Assembly: GCA_000697665.1 (NCBI GenBank)
Contig: KL197720.1
Span: forward strand, 673,558-737,557
Direction of reading: 5' to 3'
Length of the DNA stretch: 64,000 nucleotides
From: Jaapia argillacea MUCL 33604
Taxonomy: Eukaryota; Basidiomycota; Agaricomycetes; Jaapiales; Jaapiaceae
The notes beneath the pieces were generated by a model. The model made no database searches. It was not told the origin of the DNA and saw only the letters and a list, made by a program, of their open reading frames with translations. The translations under genes and the position numbers were made by a program. Numbering within the stretch: position 1 is the first letter of the stretch; each line of letters begins with the position of its first letter. Shown one piece after another: positions 1 through 11,471 of the stretch.

Positions 1-1360
1 CGACCTGAGAAAAGTGTCAGTCACAGGATTTGACTCAAGTGAGGCGGCTATGGAAACACATACACCATGGCTAACGGACAAGATATCCGTCCTCTCATTG
101 GTCGAGCTGTTGTCGATTGTGAAATGGAAAGCTGCGGGAAGGAGGACGACAATGACACTGATGATCAACAACGTGGAGTTGATCTGTGCAGCGGCTGATT
201 ATTCCGATAGGTACAGCAACGACGGAGACTGATCAGTACCGCTATCCGACTTCACGGACAAAATTGGAGTTGCGTACCTAACCCGAAGCCTTGCTCAGAG
301 AAGCGGGTACCTCCGGCGAAGAAGCACATGCCAAGAACAAGAACTGTCAAATAAAGTTCATTGAGGATTCCGGATTCGGAAACTAGAACCATAAACACAG
401 CACTTACGAATGTTACTCAGGATCGATCCCACCACTGCAAACGCGAGGCAAAACCGAGGAAGGCGTTAGTTGGATATCAGTGCTAATCGAGGATGCTCAG
501 AAGGACGAACGTGACGATTGGACGACTTGGAGTTCACATTTAACCAGGGCGATGATCTGCGGGCGCTTGAGCTTGAGCGCCTATCAAAGTTATCAAGATT
601 GACGAGCACTTACGGCAACAATCAGTTCGACACTGATGGGTGGTTCGAATTATCAGATCCAGCGCCTACACGAGAAATATGCCAAGAGGAACTCACGCGT
701 TTCCAAGAGTCGCGTTCATGAGTCCTGCTAACGTCTGACCTACTCGTAATGAGATCTCTTCCGTTGCGAATGACAAAAGCTGTGCGGATGATACGCGTCA
801 GTCGGAGAGTTTGAACCTGCGAGTGTGGACCTGAAACTAACTTTGGCCAGGGGAATGATAGCCAGGAACGAAACTAAGAGAATTGTGAGACTGGGGGCCA
901 AGCCGGAGAAGCAATAACGGCGCTCACAGATGAAGACTAGTGTGTGGTCGTCTTTCTTTACAAAATTCAGGATCCACTACAGGAAGGATTAAACGATGTT
1001 TAGAACTGTTCCAATATGCGATGTAGGGGGGAAACCAACCGAGATGGGAATGAAGACGAGGAGGACATTGAGCCCTGTAACGGAAAGGATCGCTCGGAGG
1101 ATCACCAGGACGGGAAAGGTATGGAACGTACATGATGAAGTGATGATGGCCCAGAGCCCATGCCTTAATGTAGGTGGAGGAGCCAGTTTTTTGTCGGGTT
1201 GTAGATGGGCACCCAAGGTGGTGGCGACTCTTTGAAGTGAGTTAGCCGCCGTGTTAGCTCTTGTAGTCCTCTTCCGCGCAGCACTGCTCGAACTGCGCTG
1301 AGGCTCCTCGATCTGCACTGCTCGTTCATCGGCAGACATCTCTTCGGGTTCCAGAGTCAT
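1..1360 (-). CDS. VCX1: Vacuolar-type Ca2+/H+ exchanger (CAX family), 3' end cut off by window edge
   Basis: This is a cation/proton antiporter that loads Ca2+ into the vacuole. Exons on the - strand: 1132-1360, 1040-1074, 928-976, 842-873, 697-779, 614-632, 511-556, 408-434, 278-343, 64-194, and 1-4 running off the window. All ten introns are GT-AG and keep one frame. About 240 residues are visible, roughly the N-terminal half. The soluble N-terminus (starting MTLEPEEMSADERA) is followed by TM1 (LNVLLVFIPIS), a helix with FSFLAIIPLAK, then FATEE, GQTLAGLMNATLGNAVELIV and SILSNILLVLGMCFFAGGTRF. The GNAxE motif of the first CAX repeat is the ion-binding c-1 region of the family. The start at 1360 is the first ATG of the exon, but a second in-frame Met lies seven codons on. 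The second CAX repeat lies outside the window. Confidence 0.9.
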
Positions 1361-3376
1361 AGGACCAAGGGGGTGTGTTTCCGCTGAGGAATGCAATGCG
1401 AGCGTGGAGCGCAAGTTTCGATAATTCCAGCTGGCTATAAGTGCACAGCAGCCACAGCGGCGACCGAACAGGATGGTTGAAAAGGAAGAAGAAATGGCAG
1501 TGAAATCAGGGACGAAGGTCTTTTTAGTCGTGTGCCAAGCATATGGGTTGTCAAAGTTTGGCTCACCCATGACCAAATAAAAGGAATTTCCGAGGGCTGT
1601 TCAACTATGGGATCTGCAATTCTGAATGCGAAAACACCTACAATGTTGGAGTACTTCAGCAGGCGCGCAAAGTCAAGGTTAAGGAGGAATACGGTACGTG
1701 GTGGTGTTGATTGAACTTGATTTATATGGCAACGTTTTCGATGCTTGGCAGATATCAGAGTTGTGCCGTATTGACGTCTTGCCAAGGCGGATATATAGGT
1801 CTGGGTTTCTCGGTTTGTCTACCACGCCTTCTGGCACCACCCGTCTTTTTATGCACTCCTCCAGCGCGCCCGCCACTTGGCCCGTCGCCAACAATCTTGC
1901 CACACGAGATTCCCTTTGTTCGGGTCTCTGCCCAATTTCAGCCCTTGTTGCTGTTGCTTTGCGCAACAAGCGCTTCCCAAGCGCGGCGCCGTGTCTTCTG
2001 CCAAGCCCAAGATAACACGCCGAGTCCCACGTGCCGAAATGCTTCTCGCACTGCCATAGCTATGCTGGCTGTTTCCGTCATTCTGCCAAGAACGTGCCTT
2101 TCGCCGCTCGCGACTTTGTATCCTCCACCGCCCACCCTCGGCGTTAGAATATGAGGGCGATCCCTTCAACTTCATCAGCAAGGGTGCGCTCTTCACACCT
2201 GACCCTACCGACGAAAGTCTTTTTAGGCAGGATCTCTTTGTCGAGTACATGTATGACTTGGCGCCCCCTCACGCCACTGCCTCATGTTCGATGCGCGGAC
2301 AGCGATCCTCCGCAGATGACCCTCATTCTCAGTTGGGGTAAACTCCTATGAAACAATGACCCTCAGAATGTCCACTCATCATTCTTTACCTTACTTTGCC
2401 GTTGTTGTGTGTGCATGGGCGTCATCTAGCTCCCGATGATTCATGATGCACGCCCGTACCTCCCCCCCCCTTCCCCCTTCCATCTCCAATTCCCAATCTT
2501 CTCCAAAGTGACGTCCAGCTGACCCATTCCGAGAGCCCCCTCGTGTATTTCTATCTCCGTCCGATTTTGCCTTGCTGTTTCCTCGTCCAAATCCTATCCA
2601 TTCCTGGATTCTCCACGGCCGTTCAATCCAGATGTGAAAGCCGAGCATAGGTCACTTGGTAATATGCTCACCCTTCATCAGCTATTTGAGCGCATCGAAC
2701 CCACTTGGCACCGGTGCGACTAACCGTCACTGCCTCCAACCTCACACCCACATATTGCCCATATAGAGGTACTTCGTCAATCCAACCTTCGTTTGGATCC
2801 GCCCGACCTCTACGACCACGGAGCGTGGGCCGAGGGACAACTATTCGCCCCCCTCAAGAGTCCGCGACCGTTCCCACCGACAGGCCGCCTTCAAACCGCT
2901 GAAGTATTGTCCCCTCACCTTCCCTGCGATCCCTCAGCCTGCTCTGAAGTTCTCGTCTCTCAGACCTCAGGCCTCAAACATTTGGGCATCTCCACAGCCA
3001 CTTTTCGAAGCCACCTAGAGGATGTCTTCTACTGCGTCGCTTGCACCTCGTTCCCACTGTGTTTGATTGGTGTTGCCAACGGTCGTCGTGTTTGTCAGTG
3101 TCCCCACAATTAAATATACCGTTGTCATTTGACTTCTCTGCTGTGCAAATGCTGCGCAGCTCACTTTCAGAGCCACATGCGGCATGTATCAGCCGTTCAG
3201 GTTAACGATCGGAGTACAATGGCAAGGGGACTGCTTATCAGAGCTTCTACATATGCTACAAATGTCAAGAATCCAGACAGAACCCGTCAAATCAAGAAAG
3301 GCACAACACAGACAAGGATTAAAGGGAGAATGCCAAGGACGACGAACAAAAGCGATGATAAGAACAAAGCCGTCTA
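1361..3376. other. Unassigned 2 kb between CAX and CS-domain gene; weak coding signals
   Basis: I recognise no gene here. On the + strand an open stretch from a good acceptor (GCGTTAG before 2148) to about 2340 reads YEGDPFNFISKGALFTPDP and continues TDESLFRQDLFVEYMYD, which has a natural amino-acid composition. Further open stretches lie at about 2520-2720 (containing SPRPFNPDVKAEHRSLGNML) and 2770-3019. I could not join them with consistent splice phases. They may be exons of one + strand gene divergent from CAX, or the remains of one. A pyrimidine-rich tract with nine consecutive C residues lies near 2461-2480. Confidence 0.25.
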
Positions 3377-5163
3377 CTACGAACTCTGGTTTTTTCTCCA
3401 AGAAGACAAGCTCAACGCTCCAATAAAGCCAACAACCAACAACGCAGTGCCCGCCCCAACCAATCCAGGAACATACAAATACCACGCACTATCCTCATCC
3501 TCATCAGCCGTAGGCGGTTCGTCCATAATCGTTATACTCTCCCTCTTCCGTCGTCGTCGTGGCTGAACAGTCTCAATACCTGCTTGTTCTAACTTCTCCG
3601 AGATGCTCTCAGAAATAGGATCGCGTGGCGAAGCAACGTCAATAGAAGGCATCCTCAACACAGAAGCTTCCGCCACACCACTTGTCCGCAAGTCGTCAAA
3701 CTCAAGGGGAAGCACCGGTACGTCAAGATCGGGATTGAGTACTCGTGCACGATCAAAGCATCGTTTCGCCGCCTCCCTGTCCCGTCTCCAAGCGTCTGTG
3801 CTGCTTTCGCCGTAATGAGATGTATGGAGTGGTTGGTTGGACATCCGTATTGACGAAAGAGCTGAATAGGAGGATGAGAGTAGAGCGGAGGCTGACCCTT
3901 CTAGGTGGAGCAAGCCCGCTTCTAGGTATAGCTGAGCGAGACCAGAGGGCCCACCCAAGCATTGAATATAATAGGCAGGAGTTCCTCGTGCGGGGAACTC
4001 GGGGATGTCGGGCTGAGGTAGAGATAATTGGACAGGCACGAAATGTGTAACCAGCCTCAGGATGGCGGATGGGACACGCGCTTGGTACCAAGCTCGACTA
4101 AAATAAAGACGTTGCTGTGAGCGTATAGACCGGAGGGTAGGTAATGGCGGTGCATACACAAAACATTCGAAAGCCTCGTCCTTGTCTTTTCGGATATCGT
4201 ACAGGTCCAAGCCTATGAGAACAAGACTTGTTGGATCCATATTATACCTAAGCTCGGAGATGGAGTCGGATCCCGGAGGGCCCGAAAGACAAGGTGCAAG
4301 TGATTCAGGTGCAGGACCTGCAATCAGGGATGGCCAGATGACTGAGTCGGCCTTTTCGAGGTGCAACGTCAAGAGGCGACCGGATTGTGGGGAATGTAAT
4401 GAATCCAGCGAAGATAATGATGAAGTGAGGCTAAGTGAAGGTCGAAGATGGGGTGATTCGGGTCGCGAGACAGCCGCAAGACGATTACTAGGTCTACTGG
4501 GCGGAGAGAAGCCGGTGCGCTCATCAAATGATGAAACTGGCGATGACAGAGCAGGAGAATTATCCAAATCCTCCGTATCTGATGCCTGTGCGCTTTCCAA
4601 AGAGGCAGCGAAGCTGCTGGAGATTTCAGGGTCGGACACAACGGCATAGGATGACTGCGTTGAGGCTGTGGACGTGGATGATATTGTCCGCTCCCGTGCT
4701 GACAGCCGGGATGCACGAGATTCGAGTTGCCACATAGAATTCACCGGGTCGACGTTACCATACAAGCGTCCCTGGGGTAACATGGTATAATCGGCATGTC
4801 AGATTCACCCCTCCGTGTCTCTTAAACGGCACGCACCTTTACCAGTGGCGCCTGATTGCACACCCCCGCCACTAGGTGATTCCTCTCAATGATGACCTAA
4901 AGTCGTGGTCGGATTAGATCTCAGGGGGCTCGCCGAAGATGACTTACAGTGACATCTTCGTCAGCAGTACCATATGGCACTAACAGCAAGATGGTAGCCT
5001 GTGGTAGTTGAGTATACGTGTACACCGGCTGCGTTAAATGAGGCTCGCCTGGTCGTGAGACTGTGGTGCGAGGAATAAGCCTGATCAGTCCCCACGAAGC
5101 TTATGAAAACTGATTACTACTTACTTGATGCCATGAATAGGAGCTGTAAGGCATAGAATCCAT
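3377..5163 (-). CDS. Tail-anchored CS-domain (p23/NudC-type) protein
   Basis: A 524-residue protein from four exons: 5125-5163, 4948-5028, 4837-4896 and 3377-4771, with every intron phase 0 and GT-AG. Residues about 14-85 form a CS (p23/Sgt1/NudC) beta-sandwich: VYTYTQLPQATILLLVPYGT, then DEDVTVIIERNHLVAGV, then PLVKGRLYGNVDP. This fold binds Hsp90 or acts as a co-chaperone. The rest is Ser-rich and disordered, with a better ordered 200-residue C-terminal half. A single hydrophobic helix (VPGLVGAGTALLVVGFIGAL, about 492-514) lies ten residues from the C-terminus, typical of a tail-anchored ER or outer mitochondrial membrane protein. The first exon encodes only 13 residues. Its ATG is the first in-frame Met upstream of the domain. 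The membrane assignment is inferred from hydrophobicity; the precise function is unknown. Confidence 0.8.
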
Positions 5164-5683
5164 GACTGACATGAGAATCGCGACGACGTTCGATTGATTT
5201 CTGAATGCGAAGCCCTCCCGTTCCAGCGACGCGACGCGACTGTGGTAATGGAAGCGGACTTGGATCTCGACTCCGAGCTTTGATGTCTGACAACCCTTCG
5301 ATAACTTAGAAAGCCTTCGTCGATCAGAGGATATACTGCGAAAGCAAGTGGATGACTTGGGCTAGGTGACTTGTTGGGGCGCCTGGCACTGCGTTCTGCT
5401 GAATCTGGGAAGCTTCGCTGCCGTGTGTTGTCACGTCCCGGGCAACACGTGGTAACGCAATATCGCGTGGCATCGCGTCAAACACTGCAGTGCTGAAAAC
5501 ATCATACGAGAACGCGACATCAGATATAAGTACAGATGATCGGAGATATGTACAGTGCCGAGTGCAATAAACAAAATATAATATCTAAGAAACGAGATGA
5601 TGGAATAAAATGTAGAAATCCGAACCGAGGGTATGATACCTTCACCCATGTGAACCAAGATGTATGCTTAAATAGAAGTGTCC
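5164..5683. other. Gene-free spacer, promoter side of the CS-domain gene
   Basis: 520 bp between two genes that both run on the - strand. It must hold the 3' flank of the Ser/Pro-rich gene and the promoter of the CS-domain gene. I see no ORF with coding character, repeat or RNA gene. Confidence 0.5.
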
Positions 5684-8600
5684 CTACAAATTGTCCCTTC
5701 CCCTTTTCGAGCTAGAAACATTGCTTGCAATCCTCTTCATGACGTCCTTCTCAGCCTCCATATGCTTAGATAGCATGCCGTCAAATCGCAGTATCGACTC
5801 CCTCCTTATGACGCTCGGGCCCTGTTGAGGGCGGAGTCCCTGGTCAACCGAGCGAGGTTCTGCACCATCAGACATGGTTGTGCTGATCCTCGAATCAGAG
5901 CAGTACGATGGTCGGTGATCGGATTGGAACGTCAGCGGCGAGACAGCGCCCTTGTTGACCTTCTTGCGAGAGAAGAATGTTCCTCGAGGGGGAACATTAG
6001 AAATTGGTTTTTTCCGATCCCCAGCATTGAAGAACGTAGGTAGGGGTTCATCAGAGTGTGAATGAATGGAAGGTGATAGCTGTGGCGTCGAGTGGTTGCC
6101 TAGGCGCATGAGCGATGGTCGACTAGACGCAACTGATACTCTACTCATGGATACTTGAGATCGTGAATCAAGATAGACGGATGTGCTCGCCACGTCAGGA
6201 GCAACACTCTGTTCATCATCACTCTCCTCGTCAGAGGTATCCAGATCGTCCAAGGCATTTGGATGTGTCTGGATATGATCAAAGAAATCGATGGGAGACG
6301 ATGGGATAGGAGTGGTCCTCATCGAAGGAGGGAGGAGGTCCGATGGTATCCGCAGTGACTGACTGCTCGCTTCTCTGACAAGTTTCGATGACGTGGGCGA
6401 CGACACAAAACTAGGAAGTGGAGGTGTGGTTGGTGGTGGCGCAACGATATGATGTAGGATGTCCGAGGTGACATATGTGCCCGAGGAATGGCCAGGATCT
6501 GATGCCGCGTGTAATGAGAGGGAAGACATAGATGGTCTCGAACCAGATATGGGTCGGCTGTCTATTGACATCGACGATGACCGAGGCGGAGGGGAGATAA
6601 AAGAATTTCTGAGAGACGATTGACCTGGATGAGGTGGATTAAAAGAACCTCTAGACCCTGCGAATGTCGAGGATGCGCGCATAGGGTTGATATCCTCGAT
6701 GCTGATACGGGGAAGCGGAGAGTCCGTCCCATCGCTATAATATAGTGCGTCCTTGAATGCCGAGGCCGTAGGAGAAGGAGATGGTTGAGAGTAATCAGAG
6801 TACGACGGCCGACCTCCAGTGGGCGCGGACGATGTTAGTGAGGCTCTAACCTCGTAATTATCCTCGTGTGAATCGAAGCGAGGGCCGTGGTGCTGGTCAT
6901 CATCGGAATAATGAGATCCACTTGTCATACTGTCCAAAATCCGATGCGTTTGGACGGCTGATGGGCGCCGTTCAGCGCCCATGGCCAAAGGCGAGGGGAT
7001 GGGAGCAGCCCTGTTTCGCATGGTACGAGGTAATGGAGGCGGGGGCGTCATAACCAAGGCTCTTCCTTCCCCAATCTCACTTTCGTACGCGTCGGAGAGC
7101 ATAGGCGACGACATCGACTTTCGTACTACTCTCGCGCGTTCACCCCTTTCAGAAGAAGGAGAAGCGGAGGAGAGATCGGTTTGTGAAAGGGAGAAGAGCG
7201 GGTTTATGGCAGGTCTACGCGGAGGGGGAGCGAGAGGGTGCGTTGGAGTAGCGGGCGTTTCGGCACGGCGCGGAGGATTCATTGAAAGACGAGAAGGCGA
7301 CGAAGAATCCTGAGGGGAAAGAACTTGGGGATATCGCTGACTTCTCGACATCGAGGGCCTACTACCATCCGTCTTCTTTACACGTACTGGCCGACCTTCT
7401 GGAAGCTCCTCCAAGAGGGGTTGATCCACAATGCGCTGACCAATCTTTGTTTTGAAATCCACGGATCCACCCATCGAACTGTCCGTAAAGCCCGAAGAAG
7501 TGATGCGGGTATGCGGCGTGGACCGACCCAAAGAAGATGTGGCGGGCGATCCGTTGAGGGAAAGCCCAACAGCCTCTTGCAACAATGCGCGTCTCCAAGT
7601 CGCTTCTTTCGAATCGACAGACCACAGTCCAGGACTGACACACAACGCTTCGGCCAGCATGGCAGCATCGGGACTCTCTCCAATCAAGCCTTGGACCTCA
7701 AACGGATATCCAGCGCCAGCCGGGGGTAAATCCACCGCGTCGGTTGGGTCAACGACATCGTCCACTCTTTCAGGGGGAGGACCTGGACGGCTTTCCGCTC
7801 GATTCTTCATCTCCTGCTCGGCTTGCTTGGCGGCAATGATAATATCGTCCATCTTTTCCCGAACAACAACGACTCTACCTGCGCGATTAGGGTCCTGAGG
7901 AGGACGAACATAATTAGGTTGTGAAGGAGTGTGAGGTGGCGGTCGCGCGGCTCCAGCAGGCGCAACCCATCCCGAGGCGGTGGTTGAATCTGACGTTGTT
8001 CGAAGTATATGGACGTTTGGCGCAACATCGCCACCTTCGAGTACAACGGGTTTCGACTTTGACCGTCCAAGGCGGAATAGGTCTAGAAAACCTTGGTTTG
8101 CGGACCGAAGCGAAGCCTTAGACGGGATAGCGTTGGCGACGGTCAAATCGGACAGAGACGGCTTCGCATGAGCCGGAGGGAGGAAGTAGTTGTTCTTGAC
8201 TAGAAGTTGAAGGCGGTAGGACACATCGTCCGCGTCAAAATTTGGAGTATCGTCCTGAGGATCGAAAGTCGCGATACCATAGTCCATGCCCTTATCGACC
8301 AGTGAACGTGGTGATGGGGGTGAATCAGTTCCAGACACGGTCGAAGCGGGGTAGAGAGACGACGAAGTTGCAGATTGGTGTGTGAGGACTGAGTCGCGTA
8401 GTCGAGCCCTATCGCTGTGAACTACGCGGATGGGTACCGCGTGGATGATTGGATGAACCGGTGTCATCGGACTTTGTGACGATGAATCAGACGATGATCC
8501 TCCACCTCGGAAGACACTGCGAGGAAGACTTTGCCCGCGCTTGCGCATCTGTGGTTTAAATGTGAGATAAAAGAAGATACTAAAACTAGTGGAGGCGCAC

Positions 8601-9074
8601 TCTACTGGATGCACGATCGTCGCCAGAACTTCTGCGATGATTTGGTCTCGTGTCCTCAACCTCAACTACGTTCTCACCGTCAGCATCGCGTGAACCGCTA
8701 GCAATGGGAGTGACAATGGATCGTCGAGGAGAACGGGGCGGTCGTTTAGGCGCCTCCGCCTCGGCGAGGGGGAGAGCGTATGGCAACTCCGTTGGACTGT
8801 CGGGTCGAGTGAAAGCGTCCAAAAAACTCTCCAGCTCGAGTGGTGGAACCGAACCCCCTTCCTCGTTTTGATTTGTACCTCCCACCTCTGAACCTCCGCT
8901 CGTGGTATCCTTCTGCGAACCCAGTGTCTTGGCCCTACTTCTGGTCCGCGACCGGCGCGACAGTGTGGCAGAGCGTGAAGCGCTAGAGCTGGGTGTCCGA
9001 CTGGTGTTGGTCAAGGAAAGTTCAGAGTCAGAATGAACGGGAATAAGTTGTGGCCTGGTTGTCGTCAACGCCAT
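5684..9074 (-). CDS. Large Ser/Pro-rich disordered protein, unrecognised
   Basis: Two exons, 8601-9074 and 5684-8548, joined by a 52 nt GT-AG phase-0 intron, give 1112 residues. I do not recognise a known domain. Almost all of it is Ser/Pro/Arg-rich low complexity, as in fungal cytoskeletal or signalling scaffolds. A few ordered, probably conserved islands stand out: ADDVSYRLQLLVKNNYFLPP near 305-325, FLDLFRLGRSKSKPVVLEGG near 350-375, the helical segment VVVREKMDDIIIAAKQAEQE near 435-455, and a C-terminal helix MLSKHMEAEKDVMKRIASNV. Many SP and RxxS sites suggest heavy phosphorylation. The start is the first ATG after a short leader shared with the divergent ERG28 gene (218 bp between start codons). 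Function unknown. Confidence 0.8.
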
Positions 9075-9292
9075 GGCCGCCGTTGGCGTCGCATGAAAGT
9101 TTGCAACCTCTGAGACGTTTAAAATCGCTTCCGCCCGACTGCCTCATTGGGCCTCAATATTCTCACGATCATTTCTCAGATCAGTCGCTTAAATGGTCTC
9201 ACGGGAGACGCCGTGGACTAGCGTGGACTCGACGGACTCTTCAATACAACAGAAGCAACCGACAACATATTCTGTTCATCACCAAAACTGCC

Positions 9293-9950
9293 ATGTCATA
9301 TTGGGATTGTGCGTCCTTCAGTTCATCATTCTGGAATCATTACATGCTCATTCTAGCTTGCAGATCTTCCGCAGGCCGAGGGGTGGTTGCCTAAATGGCA
9401 ATTGTTGGTCGCCGTCACCGCTGTATTCAACACCGCTCAGAATTTTGTCACCCTCAAATTGACGCGTAGGATATACAACAATGTACCCCCGCAATCTGGT
9501 GAATCCCAGTTTCACACCCATGTCGGGCGTTACGCTCTTTGACGCGCTAACATGACATCAGTCACCGCGCTACAAGCTCGAACGTTTGCCATCTGGACCC
9601 TCACCGCTGCCGTGGTGAGGTTCTATGCAGCGTACAACATCAACGAGAAGATGTAAGCACTTGAACTACCCGTTTACTTTGGTTGGACTGACCTCCACGT
9701 CTAGAATCTATGACATGGCGCTTTTCACGTACCTTTTTGCTTTTGTCCACTTCTTCTCCGAGCTCGTTATATTCCGTACTGCACGAATCAATGTGGGAGT
9801 AATGAGCCCAGTGATCGTCGCGAGTGAGTTCAACAGTATTTCTGCCGATAGATTGGGACTAATTTATCCTCCTGGTCACGTTTTTGCGCGCGTCAAGCCA
9901 CGTCCTTGATTTGGATGCTGAAGCAATACGACTTCTACGTCAAGGGTTGA
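9293..9950 (+). CDS. ERG28: Ergosterol biosynthesis scaffold protein Erg28
   Basis: A 137-residue ER membrane protein that tethers the C-4 demethylation complex (Erg25, Erg26, Erg27) and other ergosterol enzymes. Five exons: 9293-9308, 9364-9498, 9562-9652, 9705-9823 and 9898-9950, all GT-AG. Family signatures in order: LPQAEGWLPKWQLLVAV near the N-terminus, NTAQNFVTLKLTRRIYNNVP, VTALQARTFAIWTLTAAVVR, RFYAAYNINEKIIYDMALFT, HFFSELVIFRTARINVG, and the C-terminal TTSLIWMLKQYDFYVKG. Four hydrophobic helices fit the family, as does the length (about 130-150). The first exon has 16 nt. I chose its ATG because the donor GTGCGT and acceptor CTTGCAG give the frame that continues into the family's LPQ motif. 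It lies head-to-head with the Ser/Pro-rich gene. Confidence 0.93.
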
Positions 9951-10049
9951 GGTGGCCGGTGAGGCTTGGGATTTATTTTGTTCGGAATGTACTCGGAGGT
10001 CTGGTGGCCATCGCTACGATGTAATGACATGGAGGACATCATGCAGCTC

Positions 10050-10776
10050 ACCGTCATGCGCCTGTGATCGTGGTTATCCACGTCAGCATGGCTTCACAGG
10101 AGGTTGAGCTTGCCGACGGCACTCGGATTCTGTTCCTGCGTCTACACTGGGATGGGCAATGGAGACGGAGAGTTTCCCTAAGCGGCTGCTGAGTACCGAC
10201 CTAGTCCCCCCTGCCATGGTTGGGGGTACAAACTCTCCCTCGTTTACGTCACAGGGCACATCAGAAGCAGGATCACAAGGTTGAAAATTTGTATCGAGAG
10301 GATACACATTACCTTGGTGGTGAGAAGCTCATGATGAACGACACAGACACGCGGATGCAAGTAATCGTCAGACTTGACCGTTGCATTGGGTGTGAGTGGG
10401 TCAAGACAGTCGGGATGAGGACCGGTAACCAGAAAGTGATCCGTGCACGGCAATGGAATTCCCCAGAGCTTCTGTAGATCCGAAACATATTTGAGGCACG
10501 CTCCGACTGGATGACCCCACAAAGTCTAAAAGGTTCTACGTAAGAGCCGAAGAATTTGCACTATCCCTACTCTCGCTCACATCTGCTCAGAGTTGCGCCT
10601 GATGTCGCAAAGAAAGCTTCCGTCAGAGCAATTACAGTCGCATTCAAATGGTCCGCTCCTTCGTTGACACGATTTGGAAAGAAATTATCCATTCCCCGTC
10701 CCCACATACGTACAAATGCCAGCCGAGGGGCCTTGATGCTCACGACGACGCGTTCGAGAAGCGATGAACGTTTCAT
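10050..10776 (-). CDS. Possible Cys-containing multi-exon gene, unrecognised
   Basis: Three open stretches on the - strand in different frames look coding but I could not connect them with certainty. One is 10570-10776 (begins ATG, contains GRGMDNFFPNRVNEGADHLN). The second is about 10297-10519 (contains WGIPLPCTDHFLVTGPHPDC and DDYLHPRVCVVHHELLTTK, ending at a GTAATG donor). The third is 10083-10307 (YPLDTNFQPCDPASDVPCDV). Several Cys and an Asn glycosylation sequon in the middle piece suggest a secreted or lumenal protein. The frame change between the second and third pieces has no room for an intron, so this is either a wrong model or a damaged gene. Confidence 0.25.
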
Positions 10777-10788
10777 GTTCGCAGCTGA

Positions 10789-10918
10789 CCCCGACTATCC
10801 ATGTGATCATCTGTGGCTGCGCGAATACGGAATGGACATCGACGGTTCAAGGGAAAACAGTGGATATGTTTCGATATGCGATGCGAGGGATTGCATGCCG
10901 AGCGAGGGATAGTCGGGG
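10789..10918. repeat. 12 bp inverted repeat, CCCCGACTATCC / GGATAGTCGGGG
   Basis: Perfect 12 bp arms at 10789-10800 and 10907-10918, separated by 106 bp, in the region upstream of the F-box/LRR gene. No transposase or target duplication is visible. It could be a protein-binding pair or chance. Confidence 0.5.
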
Positions 10919-11071
10919 GATATTAAGTGGAGATGAGAAGTAAATCTCGTACGGCGCCGCCTCGAGGTCCGAAGCTGAGAACGCCATGTACGGCTGGAGG
11001 TTTGATCGGTATTTACTTGTATTTACTTGTAGATCGCACGTGAGTCAGAAGCTGCTCTTTTCTGCAAAAGT

Positions 11072-11078
11072 TATATAA
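11072..11078 (+). promoter_or_regulatory. TATA-like box of the F-box/LRR gene
   Basis: TATATAA, 394 bp upstream of the start codon. A probable 5'UTR intron follows (GTAAGT at 11346 to TTTACAG at 11452), ending 19 nt before the ATG at 11472, so the transcribed leader would be short once spliced. Confidence 0.45.
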
Positions 11079-11471
11079 GGCTCCCCCAAGCTCGAGTACC
11101 CTCATCCAGTTGCTCATCTCTCGCGCATACAACGCACTTGCTGGATCCCGAAGAGTTCTTCATATCTCTGCTTATTGTCTGTCTTATACTCATTCCATTC
11201 TCCCCCTCCGCTACATACCCGTGCTTTCACCCCGGAAGCAAGCCCGGAAGGAGCCTCTTGAGCTATTGTAGTTCCTCGAGTCGTGAAAGGTCAAATAAGT
11301 GCACTGAGATCGAAGCACTCCTCGATCTACCTACAGTTGATCCAAGTAAGTCCTCCATCTCCTTCGTTCTTCGGACCGGGTTGTCAGTCAGCTCCGGGTC
11401 TCCACACCATCCTATCCTTTCGCAATGTATTCTGACCAGGTATCATTTACAGGTCCCCTGCACCTTTGGAG

